Assembly: GCF_000192435.1 (NCBI RefSeq)
Contig: NZ_AEUD01000014.1
Coordinates: 62,001 to 126,000 of the forward strand
DNA length: 64,000 bases
Direction: 5' to 3'
Source: Gordonia neofelifaecis NRRL B-59395
GTDB lineage: Bacteria; Actinomycetota; Actinomycetes; Mycobacteriales; Mycobacteriaceae
Below are positions 54,261-63,259 of this stretch, piece after piece; position 1 is the stretch's first letter, and each line of letters begins with the position of its first letter. Below the pieces are notes generated by a model. It saw only the letters and a list, made by a program, of their open reading frames with translations. It did no database searches and was not told the origin of the DNA. Both the position numbers and the translations under genes were made by a program.

Positions 54261-55244
54261 TCAGGCCGCGTACACCCCCAGCCTGCGGGCCTCTTCGACG
54301 CCCGAGTAGTGCGAAGCGTCACCCGAGATGATCCGGCTCGACTCGCCGTCGATGCCGACCGGCACATCGCCCGCGAGCGTGATGCGGTGCAGTTCCCGCT
54401 TCTGCCCGCCGAAGTCGGCGATTCCGTAGTGCTGGGTGGCGCGGTTGTCCCAGATCGCGACGTCGCCCAGGCTCCAGTTCCACCGGAAGGTGTTCTCGAG
54501 TCGGGTGATGCGGTTCTGCAGCAGTTGGAACAGCGGCCCGAACTCTGCGGGCTTGAGTGCCGGGAACTCCTTCACGAAGTGACCGAGCAGGAGGCTGCGT
54601 TCACCGGTCTCCGGGTGGACGCGCACCACCGGATGCAGGGTCTCGTATTCGGCGCTGGTGAACTCCCGGTAGTGGTCGACTCGCCTGCGAGTCTCCTCGT
54701 CGCCCGCATCCGGGTCCGCCGTCACGTAGTCGTAGAAGTTGGAGTGCTTGGCCCACAGGCCGTCGACCAGTGCACGCAGCGGCGCGGGCAGTTGCTCGTA
54801 CGCGGCGACGGTCGACGCCCAAGTGGTGGCTCCGCCCCACGACGGGAGGGTGACGGCGCGCAGGATCGACGCCTTCGGCACTCGGTCGACGAACGAGACG
54901 TCGGTGTGCCAGCTGTTGGCGGCGCCTTCGATGGTCAGGAGCTGCGAACCGCGGGAGGTCACGGTCGGGTGCGGCAGCGTCGGCTCACCGAGCAGTTCGG
55001 CGAACGCGTACTGGCCGTCGTCGTCGAGGTGCTGCTGGTCGGTGAAGACCACGACCTTGTTGACGGCGAGGGCGAGCCGGATCGCCTCCGCCTGCTCGGC
55101 GGGCACGTCGCCGCCCAGTCGCACCCCGCTGATCCGGGCGCCGATATGCTCGCCGAGCTTGTCTACGGTGATTCCCGCATTGGAATAGACGTTCTTCGCG
55201 GCCTCTTCACGATCGGCGCGGTTATCGATTGCTGTGACAGTCAT
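54261..55244 (-). CDS. atsK: Alkylsulfatase, Fe(II)/2-oxoglutarate dioxygenase
   Basis: 327 residues from ATG 55244 with GAAAGGAATTC upstream. The TauD fold has its iron ligands at His113 and Asp115 (SWHTDVSF) and His272 (NRATQHYG), and Arg287 binds 2-oxoglutarate. The sequence is closer to Pseudomonas AtsK and M. tuberculosis Rv3406 than to TauD, notably YPKASILR- and [14 protein letters not shown]-like segments. It releases sulfate from alkyl sulfate esters by C-H oxidation. It is next to a second, FGly-type sulfatase. Confidence 0.92.
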   Translation of the reverse strand: MTVTAIDNRADREEAAKNVYSNAGITVDKLGEHIGARISGVRLGGDVPAEQAEAIRLALAVNKVVVFTDQQHLDDDGQYAFAELLGEPTLPHPTVTSRGSQLLTIEGAANSWHTDVSFVDRVPKASILRAVTLPSWGGATTWASTVAAYEQLPAPLRALVDGLWAKHSNFYDYVTADPDAGDEETRRRVDHYREFTSAEYETLHPVVRVHPETGERSLLLGHFVKEFPALKPAEFGPLFQLLQNRITRLENTFRWNWSLGDVAIWDNRATQHYGIADFGGQKRELHRITLAGDVPVGIDGESSRIISGDASHYSGVEEARRLGVYAA

Positions 55245-55423
55245 GACGAATTCCTTTCGGGACTTCAAGAGATGATTCAACCCGCGAATAGATGAGGACG
55301 AGAAATAGGTTCATCGCCGGGCGAAGAGATGAGGGTCGATACCGAATCGGTGAATTCATGAAATCACCGGGTCCGGCGCAGGGCGAGGGATTGATTCAGG
55401 GTGATCGAAAGTCCGGATCCGCC

Positions 55424-57778
55424 TCAGTCCGCATGGTCGGCGGCGTGGTCGTCGATCTCCCGTCGAACGCTCGCGGGCACCCGGACCTCGCCGGGGCGGT
55501 AGGTGACCGCGACCAGGCCCGGGCCGGCGCGGAAGACGCCCCGCCGCCGTCGCAGTTCGGGATCCACGGCACCGCGCGCGTCCAGTCCCACCGAGATCCC
55601 CGTCCACGGAGCCATGCCGACGAGCTGCACGGCCGCCGGCAGCTTCGCGACCACCGCGTCGCCGCTCGGTCCCGACGCCCAGACCTCGAAATCCCACCGC
55701 ACCTGCGGTGTCGCCGCGGCGCGCAGGGTCACCGTCCGGGTCCCGGGCGGCAGCTCCCCGGACACCCTGGTGATCCGGCCGTATGCGTTGTAGACGAACG
55801 TCAGCTGCCCGTCCTCGACCGCGAGGAGGTAGCCGCCCTGCTGATCGCCGTGCGCCACCAGGACTCCCTCATCCGTCGACGACCACTCGCGCAGTTCGAC
55901 GACGGCATCGAAGTCTCGATAGGCGATCAGCCGGCTCGACCGATACCGCTCGAGCGTCGGCGTGCCGGCGAGAATCCTTATCGGGGAGGCGAATCGCTCG
56001 TCCTCCGCGGGACGGCGACGCTGTGCGGCGGCCGGCGAGTCGAACAGCGGGAACACCGTGTTGTGCCACGCCGCCTCATCCCAGGCCGCCGCCAGTTCGG
56101 CGACGACCTCGGGATGCAGTGCGGCGACGTCCGTCGTCTCGGCGGGGTCGGTCCGCACGTCGTACAGTTCCCAACGCGGCGCGTCGACGTGCGCCGGGTC
56201 GTTGTCGTGGAGCGACAGCAGCTTCCACCCGTCCCGGTAGAAACCGCGATGCCCGCCGAACTCCGCGTACTGCTCGGTGTGCGGCGACTCGGCGGCGGAA
56301 TCGCGGAGTACCTGCGCGATGCTGACTCCATCGCGCTCGGCGGCCGGGACGCCGAACCTGGTCGGCGGGGTCGACACCCCGGCCAGGTCGAGAAGTGTCG
56401 GAGCCAGGTCGGTGACGTACGAGAAGTGGCGCCGCACACCGTTGTCCGAGTCCGCCCGCGGCAGCCCGGCGGGCCAGGACACGACGAACGGCACGCGGAC
56501 ACCGCCCGCGTAGGTCTGGCCCTTGTAGAACCGGAACGGGGTGTTGGAGGCCTGGCCCCAGCCGCGCGGGTAGTGGACGCCGAGCTCGGCGGAACCGATC
56601 AGGTCCTCCTCGTGCGGCACGTCTTGCTCCCAGTCGTGAGGCACCGGGCCGTGCACGAACTGGCTGAAGTACGACCGCGTGCCGGTGGCGCCGCCCTCGG
56701 CCGTCCCGCCGTTGTCGGAGGTGAAGACGACGATGGTGTCGTCGAGCTCGCCGAGGTCCTCGAGCAGGCCCAGCACCCGCCCCACGCTCTGGTCGACGCT
56801 GTCGACGAGAGCCGCGTACACCTCCTGATAGCGCTGGTACCTGCGCTGTTCGTCGTCGGTGAGGTCCGCCCAGGGGGCTGCGTCGTACCCGGGTTCGGTG
56901 TTGCGCTCGGCGATCGGAGTCCCCGGATCGAAGAGTCCGTCGGCGACCTGCTTGGCGAACCGCTTGCGGCGCACCTCATCCCAGCCCTCGGCATAGCGGC
57001 CGCGGTGGCGCGCCAGGTCGTCGTCCTTGACCTGATGCGGGCCGTGCATCGCGATGTGGGCGAAGTAGAGGAAGAAGGGCTTGTCCGCATCGTGCGCCCG
57101 CAGCGCCTTGATCTGGTCGATGGCTCGATCGGTCAGGTCGTCGGTGACGTAGTAGCCCTCCGGGTACTCGTCGACGTCGACCACCGAGTTGTCGGCGATG
57201 AGCTGATTCGGGTTGAAGAACGAGTTCAGGCCCTCCAGCGAGCCGTAGTAGCTGTCGAAGCCGCGCTGCAGCGGCCACGACTTCCGAGATCGCCCCGGGC
57301 TCATGTCGGCGTCCCGGACCAGATGCCATTTCCCGACGGCGAAGGTCGCGTAGCCCGATTCGCGCAGGATCTCGGGCAGCGTGAGCACATCGTCGGCCAG
57401 TTCCAGTCGGAGCCCGGGGAATCCGGGATCGGAGTTGGCGACACTGCCGTAGCCCGCCCGATGCGGATTGACGCCGGTCAGCAGCGCGGCGCGCGCGGGC
57501 GAGCAGACCGGGGTCGTGTGGTAGTTGCTCAGCCGGTATCCGGACGCGGCGATGCGGTCGATGTTCGGCGTGGGAATCTCCGCGCCGAACGGCCCGATGT
57601 CCGAGTAGCCGAGGTCGTCGACCAGCACCACGACGATGTTCGGTGCCTTCGCGGGCGCAGCGGGCTCAGCCGGCCACCACGGCGTCGACCGGGACGTGGT
57701 GCGTCCGACGGTTCCCCCGAAATCGTCGTATCCGCGTGCATACCCGGGAACTGCTGAATTCTCTTCACCTATCGACAT
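55424..57778 (-). CDS. atsA: Arylsulfatase, formylglycine type
   Basis: 784 residues, near the 787 of Rv0711. The sulfatase core has metal ligands Asp54 and Asp55 (VLVDDLG), the formylglycine site Cys92 in CSPARAALLTG, GKWHL, and SDNGG. A long C-terminal region (from about 600) is beta-rich. No signal peptide is seen, so it is probably cytoplasmic and needs a formylglycine-generating enzyme encoded elsewhere. AGGAGAGCATCG precedes the ATG. It is transcribed toward atsK and divergent from the importer genes. Confidence 0.93.
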   Translation of the reverse strand: MSIGEENSAVPGYARGYDDFGGTVGRTTSRSTPWWPAEPAAPAKAPNIVVVLVDDLGYSDIGPFGAEIPTPNIDRIAASGYRLSNYHTTPVCSPARAALLTGVNPHRAGYGSVANSDPGFPGLRLELADDVLTLPEILRESGYATFAVGKWHLVRDADMSPGRSRKSWPLQRGFDSYYGSLEGLNSFFNPNQLIADNSVVDVDEYPEGYYVTDDLTDRAIDQIKALRAHDADKPFFLYFAHIAMHGPHQVKDDDLARHRGRYAEGWDEVRRKRFAKQVADGLFDPGTPIAERNTEPGYDAAPWADLTDDEQRRYQRYQEVYAALVDSVDQSVGRVLGLLEDLGELDDTIVVFTSDNGGTAEGGATGTRSYFSQFVHGPVPHDWEQDVPHEEDLIGSAELGVHYPRGWGQASNTPFRFYKGQTYAGGVRVPFVVSWPAGLPRADSDNGVRRHFSYVTDLAPTLLDLAGVSTPPTRFGVPAAERDGVSIAQVLRDSAAESPHTEQYAEFGGHRGFYRDGWKLLSLHDNDPAHVDAPRWELYDVRTDPAETTDVAALHPEVVAELAAAWDEAAWHNTVFPLFDSPAAAQRRRPAEDERFASPIRILAGTPTLERYRSSRLIAYRDFDAVVELREWSSTDEGVLVAHGDQQGGYLLAVEDGQLTFVYNAYGRITRVSGELPPGTRTVTLRAAATPQVRWDFEVWASGPSGDAVVAKLPAAVQLVGMAPWTGISVGLDARGAVDPELRRRRGVFRAGPGLVAVTYRPGEVRVPASVRREIDDHAADHAD

Positions 57779-57977
57779 CGATGCTCTCCTCGCCTGAATC
57801 CGCCGAACTTGAATATCGGCACTGCGCGAAGATGCCCCACGCGAATATCGCTGGTCAAAGATTAGATTCGGGCTGACTGCAAATGATTACATTCCGGCGA
57901 TCAGGACGAATGATTTCTCGAGATCACCGCGGTCACCTTCGACCGCGCCGCCCTCCCGAAGAGAAAGCAGTCCAGGA
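57779..57977. promoter_or_regulatory. Divergent promoter region of the sulfate-ester locus
   Basis: 199 bases between the sulfatase and importer genes. The 8-mer GAATATCG occurs twice, 31 bases apart (within 57811-57850), and an A+T-rich TGCAAATGATTACATTC run lies at 57876-57892. These could be sites for a sulfur-starvation regulator. No clear -10 is assigned. Confidence 0.4.
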
Positions 57978-59564
57978 ATGTTCCGAAATCCGCGCTCGCG
58001 AATACCGTGGGTCCTCCTCCTGACCGTAGTCGGCGTGCTCGGCCTGGGCGGATGCCGCAGCGCGGTCGACGCACAGCAGAGCACCGCGCCCCGCACCGGT
58101 CCGGTGACGGCGGGTGGGGAGCTGCGCGTCGGAGTGCTCGGCGACCTGCAGCCGAAGACGTTCCTCCAGATCGGTACCGGCGGCGTCAACGGCCACGTGC
58201 TCGCGAACGTCTACGACACGCTCGTCACCTACGACCGCCAGAAGCTGAGCCCGCGTCCCTCGCTCGCGACGTCGTGGGCCCTGACGCCGGACGGGAAGTC
58301 GTTGTCGCTGACCCTGCGCGACGGCGTCCGGTTCCACGACGGCCGGCCGTTCACCTCCGCCGACGTGCGCGCGTCCCTACTCGCCTACCTCGACGGGCCG
58401 TGGACACCGCAGTTCAAACGGACCGCGGCCGCCATCACGAACTACGACGTCAGCGATCCGCATCGAGTGGTGCTGACCTTCGCCCATCCCGTCGGCAACA
58501 TCTTCGACCTCCTCGACTCCGCGCCGGTCCTCGACGGATCGCAGATCGACCAGGTCAAGGCAGGCAAGTCGTTCAACGGGACCGGCCCGTTCCGGTTCGA
58601 CTCCTGGACCCCGAACTCGTCGGTGCACCTCACCCGGAACACCGGTTACTGGGGCGGTGCCGCCCCGCTCGACTCGATCACCTTCGTCGAGGCCCGCGAC
58701 CCGAAGTCGCTGTACACCCGACTGCGGACCGGACAGCTCGACGTCGCCAGCGGACTCACCGACAACGATCACGAGATCGCCACGCGCCGTTACGGTTTCA
58801 GCGACATCCAGCTGACCGGCGGAGAGACGCAGGTGTACGTGGGCGTCAACGTCAAGAATCCCGCACTCGCCGATCCCCGGGTCCGGCGCGCCATCGCCTA
58901 CGCGGTCGATCGCGACCGCATCATCAAGGACGTCTACCGCAACTCCGGCTACCCGGTGAACCTGCCGTGGCCCAAGACGTCGCCGGCCTACGACGAGGCG
59001 GGCAATCGGACCTACCGGCGAGACGTGCAGCGTGCCCGCGACCTGCTCCGGGACGCCGGACCGATCCCACCGATCGATCTCGATTACACGACCGGCGGTT
59101 CGGACCGGATCGTCGCCGAGATCGTGCAGTCGAATCTGCGGGAGATCGGCATCACCAGCAATCTGGTCCCCAACGACCGGACCATCCAGGCGACGAAGCT
59201 GATCGGCGGCCAGTTCTCCGGACTGTGGATCCTCCAGCACGCCTTCGCCCAGTTCACCCCCTCGACGCTCGCCGTCTCCGCGTATCCGTTCAACGCCGCG
59301 AAGAACGCATCGGGTTACTCCAACCCGGAGTACTCGGCGGCCGCCGACGCCGCCTGGAAGACGGCCGACCCCGCGTCACCGCAGCCGCTCGACGCGTACC
59401 GCAGGCTCGACCGCGTCTGGCTCGACGACCTGTTCCTGATCGAGATCGGCGTGGTGATCCCGAACGCCACCGCGGCACCGGGCGTCCGCGACATCGACTG
59501 GGACCGCCGCGACCAGCTCCACTTCGCCCACACCAACCTCTCCACCTCTGATCGGAGGTCTTGA
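57978..59564 (+). CDS. ABC importer substrate-binding lipoprotein, family 5
   Basis: 528 residues. The signal ends in a lipobox LGGC with Cys26. The mature part is a dipeptide/nickel/opine-type (SBP_bac_5) protein with VYDTLVTYD, FHDGRPFTSADVRASLLAYL, GTGPFRFDSW and ADPRVRRAIAYAVDRDRI. It would catch an organic sulfate ester or a peptide-like ligand outside the cell and pass it to the permeases. The start has no good ribosome site except GAAAGCAG. The permease gene starts 2 bases after its stop. Confidence 0.9.
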   Translation: MFRNPRSRIPWVLLLTVVGVLGLGGCRSAVDAQQSTAPRTGPVTAGGELRVGVLGDLQPKTFLQIGTGGVNGHVLANVYDTLVTYDRQKLSPRPSLATSWALTPDGKSLSLTLRDGVRFHDGRPFTSADVRASLLAYLDGPWTPQFKRTAAAITNYDVSDPHRVVLTFAHPVGNIFDLLDSAPVLDGSQIDQVKAGKSFNGTGPFRFDSWTPNSSVHLTRNTGYWGGAAPLDSITFVEARDPKSLYTRLRTGQLDVASGLTDNDHEIATRRYGFSDIQLTGGETQVYVGVNVKNPALADPRVRRAIAYAVDRDRIIKDVYRNSGYPVNLPWPKTSPAYDEAGNRTYRRDVQRARDLLRDAGPIPPIDLDYTTGGSDRIVAEIVQSNLREIGITSNLVPNDRTIQATKLIGGQFSGLWILQHAFAQFTPSTLAVSAYPFNAAKNASGYSNPEYSAAADAAWKTADPASPQPLDAYRRLDRVWLDDLFLIEIGVVIPNATAAPGVRDIDWDRRDQLHFAHTNLSTSDRRS

Positions 59565-59566
59565 CC

Positions 59567-60526
59567 GTGACCGGCTATCTGCTCCGGAGGATCCCGACGG
59601 CGATCGTCGTCCTGCTCGTCGCCTCGCTCCTCGTCTTCGCGGTACTCCGTCTCATTCCCGGCGGTCCCGAGGCCGCCCTCGCCGGCCCCGATGCCGGTCC
59701 CGACCAGCTCGCCGCGATCCGGCACGACCTCGGTCTCGACCGCGGATTCTTCGTCCAGTACGGGTCGTGGATCGCCGGGCTGGCGACGCTCGACTTCGGG
59801 ACCAGCTATCAGGTCGGCGGCGACATCGGGGACCTCATCTCGTTCGGCCTCACCAACACCCTGGCACTGACCGCGGCCGCGGCCCTCATCGCCGTCCTGC
59901 TCGGTCTCGCGCTGAGCCTGAGCGCCGTGATCTGGCGCGGGCGGGTGCTGAACACCCTCCTGACCGGGGTGAACGCGCTGGCGATCGCACTCCCGACGTT
60001 CGTCGTCGGCACCGTGCTCATCGCCGTCTTCGGTATCAACTGGCGCGTCCTTCCGGCCGGTGGCACGCCTCCGGCCGGCCTCACCGACGACCTGTGGATC
60101 ACCTCCCAGTACCTGCTGCTGCCCGCCCTCACACTCGGTCTGCCCGCAGGCGCGATGCTCGCGCGCTTCCTGACCGAGTCCTTGCGGACCGAACTGGCTC
60201 AGCCCTACGCCGTCACGGCGATCGCCACCGGTGCGAGCCACCGCGACGTCGTGCTCAAGCACGCGCTTCGCAACGCGCTGCCGTCCACGATCACCGCGTT
60301 CGGGCTGATTCTCGGCGCGCTGCTCGGCGGCGCCGTCCTCGTCGAGTCCATCTTCGGGTGGCCCGGCCTCGGACTGCTCACCGAAGAGGGCATCTCCGCC
60401 CGCGACTATCCCCTCGTCCAGGTCCTGGTCCTGTTGTCGGTGACGGCGTTCGTGCTGATCCAACTCGCCGCCGACGTCCTCCACGCCTGGCTCGACCCCC
60501 GTATCCGATTGGCTGGTGCACAGTGA
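59567..60526 (+). CDS. ABC importer permease 1 (DppB type)
   Basis: 319 residues from GTG 59567 (GGAGG 7 bases before; the TTG at 59561 is less likely). Six membrane helices start with RRIPTAIVVLLVASLLVFAVLRLIPGG, and the cytoplasmic loop EAA motif is TAIATGASHRDVVLKHALRNALP. It forms the channel with the second permease. Its stop overlaps the next gene (GTGA). Confidence 0.93.
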   Translation: MTGYLLRRIPTAIVVLLVASLLVFAVLRLIPGGPEAALAGPDAGPDQLAAIRHDLGLDRGFFVQYGSWIAGLATLDFGTSYQVGGDIGDLISFGLTNTLALTAAAALIAVLLGLALSLSAVIWRGRVLNTLLTGVNALAIALPTFVVGTVLIAVFGINWRVLPAGGTPPAGLTDDLWITSQYLLLPALTLGLPAGAMLARFLTESLRTELAQPYAVTAIATGASHRDVVLKHALRNALPSTITAFGLILGALLGGAVLVESIFGWPGLGLLTEEGISARDYPLVQVLVLLSVTAFVLIQLAADVLHAWLDPRIRLAGAQ

Positions 60527-61476
60527 CGACTTCTCCGGGAACCCGCTCCCCCGCAGCGTCCCCCTCCGCTCTCGAATCGACTCCCGCCGACGAGATCCAC
60601 GACGTCGACCCCGGCCTGGTCCCGGAGTCGCCGACCGACCGTGACGAAGTCCATACCCGGACCCCGCTCTACCGAAGTCTGCTGCACGGTTCCGGCCTCA
60701 TCGGCACGCTCCTGGTGCTGATCGTCGTCGCCGCGGGGCTCTTCGGCCCACTGCTGCTGTCGTACGGTGCCGACCAGCAGATCGACGGCGCGTACCTGCT
60801 CCCGCCCAGCGCCGAGCACTGGTTCGGCACCGACGACGTGAACCGCGACGTGCTGGCACGCACCCTGGTCGGCATCCGGATCGATCTGCTGATCATCGCG
60901 ATCGCCGTCCCGATCGGAGCCCTGGTCGGCACACTGATCGGCCTGGTCGCAGTGTCCACTCCGCTGGCCGACAGCCTGGCACAGCGTGCCTTCGACGTCG
61001 TCCTCGCCTTCCCTGCGCTGATCCTCGGCATCGCGCTCGCCGCGATTCTCGGGCCCGGTGCCACGACCGTCGGCATCGTGATCGCCGTCGCCGAGATCCC
61101 CGTCTTCGGCCGTCTCGTGAGGACCTCGGTGCTTCGGGTCCGCGAACAGCCGTATGTCGAGGCGGCCCGGGTCAGCGGCGCGAGCGCGGGTCGCATCCTG
61201 CTGCGACACGTTCTGCCGAACTCCGTCGAGGCACTCGGCGTCCAGCTGGCGCTGTCTCTCTCGCTGGGCGTCTTCATCGAAGGTGCGCTCGGGTATCTGG
61301 GGGTCGGCGTCGTACCGCCGACCCCATCGCTCGGCGGTCTGATCGCCGCGGGCAACAACTATCTGGAGACCAACCCGTGGTTCTCCCTCGGACCGCTGAT
61401 CGTCATCTCCGCCCTCGTCCTGGGCCTCTACCTGATCGCGCAGTCGATCTCGAACGACCGAAGGAACCTCCGATGA
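60523..61476 (+). CDS. ABC importer permease 2 (DppC type)
   Basis: 317 residues from GTG 60523. After a polar 45-residue start, a DppC N-terminal segment HWFGTDDVNRDVLARTLVG and the EAA loop EAARVSGASAGRILLRHVLPN are seen, with about six helices. It overlaps the first permease by GTGA and the ATPase gene by ATGA, so the operon is tightly coupled. Confidence 0.93.
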   Translation: MTTSPGTRSPAASPSALESTPADEIHDVDPGLVPESPTDRDEVHTRTPLYRSLLHGSGLIGTLLVLIVVAAGLFGPLLLSYGADQQIDGAYLLPPSAEHWFGTDDVNRDVLARTLVGIRIDLLIIAIAVPIGALVGTLIGLVAVSTPLADSLAQRAFDVVLAFPALILGIALAAILGPGATTVGIVIAVAEIPVFGRLVRTSVLRVREQPYVEAARVSGASAGRILLRHVLPNSVEALGVQLALSLSLGVFIEGALGYLGVGVVPPTPSLGGLIAAGNNYLETNPWFSLGPLIVISALVLGLYLIAQSISNDRRNLR

Positions 61477-63143
61477 CCGACCACTCCGTACCCGCCGCCG
61501 AGCGCGGGACTCCGGCTCTCGAGGTGACCGACCTCCACGTCACCTTCGACTATCCGCGGCCGGCCGTGGCGGGCATCAGCCTCCGCGTCGATCGCGGCGA
61601 GATCGTCGCGCTGGTCGGCGAATCCGGATCGGGCAAGACGATGACCGCCAAGGCGGCGATCGGCCTTCTCCCCTCCGGCGCCACCGCCACCGGATCGGTA
61701 CGCGTCGACGGCCAGGAGGTGCTCGGCCTGTCGGAGAAGGAGCTCACCGCCATCCGCGGGGAGCGCGTCGCGATGGTCTTCCAGGAACCGCAGACCGCGC
61801 TCAACCCGGTGCAGACCATCGGCTGGCAGCTCCGTCAGGCACTCACCCGGCACCGGAGGCTCACCCGGGCGCAGGCTCGCGCACGAGCCGTCGAACTGCT
61901 CGAGCTGGTCGACATCCCCGACGCCGCCGACCGTGCCTCGTACTATCCCCACCAACTGTCCGGCGGACAGAAGCAGCGCGTGGTGATCGCGCTCGCCCTC
62001 GCCGGCGAGCCCGCCCTGCTGCTGGCCGACGAACCGACCACCGCGCTCGACGTCTCGGTGCAGCGGGAGATCCTCGATCTCCTCGTGCGCCTCCGCGACC
62101 GGACCGATGCGGGGATCCTGTTGATCACCCATAACCTCGGGGTCGTCGCGGAGATCGCGGACCGCGTCGTCGTCGTACAGCTCGGCGAGACGGTGGAGAC
62201 CGGTGACGTCCGACAGATCTTCGCCGCCCCGGCCGCCCCGTACACGCGTCAACTGCTGGCCGCCGTTCCCCGTCTCGATGTCGCGTCGCGCGACGGCAGG
62301 CACCACGCCGCGAGCGCGAGTGACGGCCCGACGCCGGTCGTGGTGGTCGACGGGGTGACCGTCGAGCATCCTGGCTCGTTCGGCTCGGCCCCGCACGTCG
62401 CATTGTCGGACGTGTCGCTGGTGGTCGAACCGGGTGAGGTGGTCGGTGTGGTCGGCGAATCCGGCTCCGGGAAGACCACTCTCGGCCGGGCCATCGGCGG
62501 TCTGCTGCCGCTGTCGGGCGGTCGGATCCTGGTAGACGGCGACGACTTCACCGAACTCTCCGGCAAGGATCTCCGAGCGGCACGACGACGCATCGCCTTC
62601 GTTCCGCAGGACCCGACCGCCTCTCTCGACCCGCGGTTCACCGTCGCCGAGTCGATCCGGGAGCCGTTGGAGATCCAGGGGATCGGGGACCGCCGCTCAC
62701 GTGCGGCCCGGGTCGCCGAACTGCTGTCGGCCGTGCAGTTGCCGACCTCGTTCGCATCTCGCCTGCCCCACGAGTTGTCGGGCGGGCAGCGTCAGCGCGT
62801 CGCGCTGGCCCGTGCGCTCTCGACCGATCCGAAGCTGCTCATCGCCGACGAGCCGACGAGCGCCCTGGACGTCTCCGTCCAAGCGCGCGTCCTCGAGCTC
62901 TTCGCGCAATTGCAGGCCGACATCGGCTTCGCGGCATTGTTCATCAGCCACGACCTCGCGGTCGTGCGCCAGGTGTCCGACCGCGTCACCGTCCTCAAGG
63001 CCGGGCGTGTCGTCGAGTCCGGCAGTGCGACAAGGATCTTCGTGCAGCCCGCCACGGACTACACCCGCACTCTGGTGCACGCGGTCCCCGTCCCCGATCC
63101 CGAGCGAGACCGCCTCGGCCGCGAGCTGCTGCCCGCAGGCTGA
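61473..63143 (+). CDS. ABC importer double ATPase (DppD-DppF fusion)
   Basis: 556 residues holding two ABC domains in one chain. Each has a Walker A (GESGSGKT, GESGSGKTT), Q-loop, signature (LSGGQKQR, LSGGQRQR) and Walker B (LLADEPTTALD, IADEPTSALD), and the C-terminal RIFVQPATDYTRTLV tail of oligopeptide ATPases. It energises the two permeases. ATG 61473 overlaps the permease stop, with AAGGAAC before it. Confidence 0.95.
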   Translation: MTDHSVPAAERGTPALEVTDLHVTFDYPRPAVAGISLRVDRGEIVALVGESGSGKTMTAKAAIGLLPSGATATGSVRVDGQEVLGLSEKELTAIRGERVAMVFQEPQTALNPVQTIGWQLRQALTRHRRLTRAQARARAVELLELVDIPDAADRASYYPHQLSGGQKQRVVIALALAGEPALLLADEPTTALDVSVQREILDLLVRLRDRTDAGILLITHNLGVVAEIADRVVVVQLGETVETGDVRQIFAAPAAPYTRQLLAAVPRLDVASRDGRHHAASASDGPTPVVVVDGVTVEHPGSFGSAPHVALSDVSLVVEPGEVVGVVGESGSGKTTLGRAIGGLLPLSGGRILVDGDDFTELSGKDLRAARRRIAFVPQDPTASLDPRFTVAESIREPLEIQGIGDRRSRAARVAELLSAVQLPTSFASRLPHELSGGQRQRVALARALSTDPKLLIADEPTSALDVSVQARVLELFAQLQADIGFAALFISHDLAVVRQVSDRVTVLKAGRVVESGSATRIFVQPATDYTRTLVHAVPVPDPERDRLGRELLPAG

Positions 63144-63161
63144 CGCCGGAGCCCCCTCCCC

Positions 63162-63244
63162 GACCCCGTCATCACAACATCAATGCGAGTTCACCCCCTC
63201 AGCTCAGGGTGTGAACTCGCATTGGTGTTGTGATGACGGGGGTC
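63162..63244. terminator. Long inverted repeat between convergent genes
   Basis: About 38 bases on each side pair with two mismatches and one bulge, closing a short CAGCTC loop; the core arms contain AATGCGAGTTCAC and its complement. It separates the importer operon from the acyl-CoA synthetase gene. It is far longer than an ordinary terminator and may be a copy of a dispersed hairpin repeat. Confidence 0.8.
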
Positions 63245-63259
63245 TGCGCCCGGCTGGAG

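Noticed and set aside
55292-57757. 821-codon plus-strand open frame
   Set aside because: It lies antisense to the sulfatase, whose motifs and codon bias are clear; long antisense frames are expected in GC-rich DNA.
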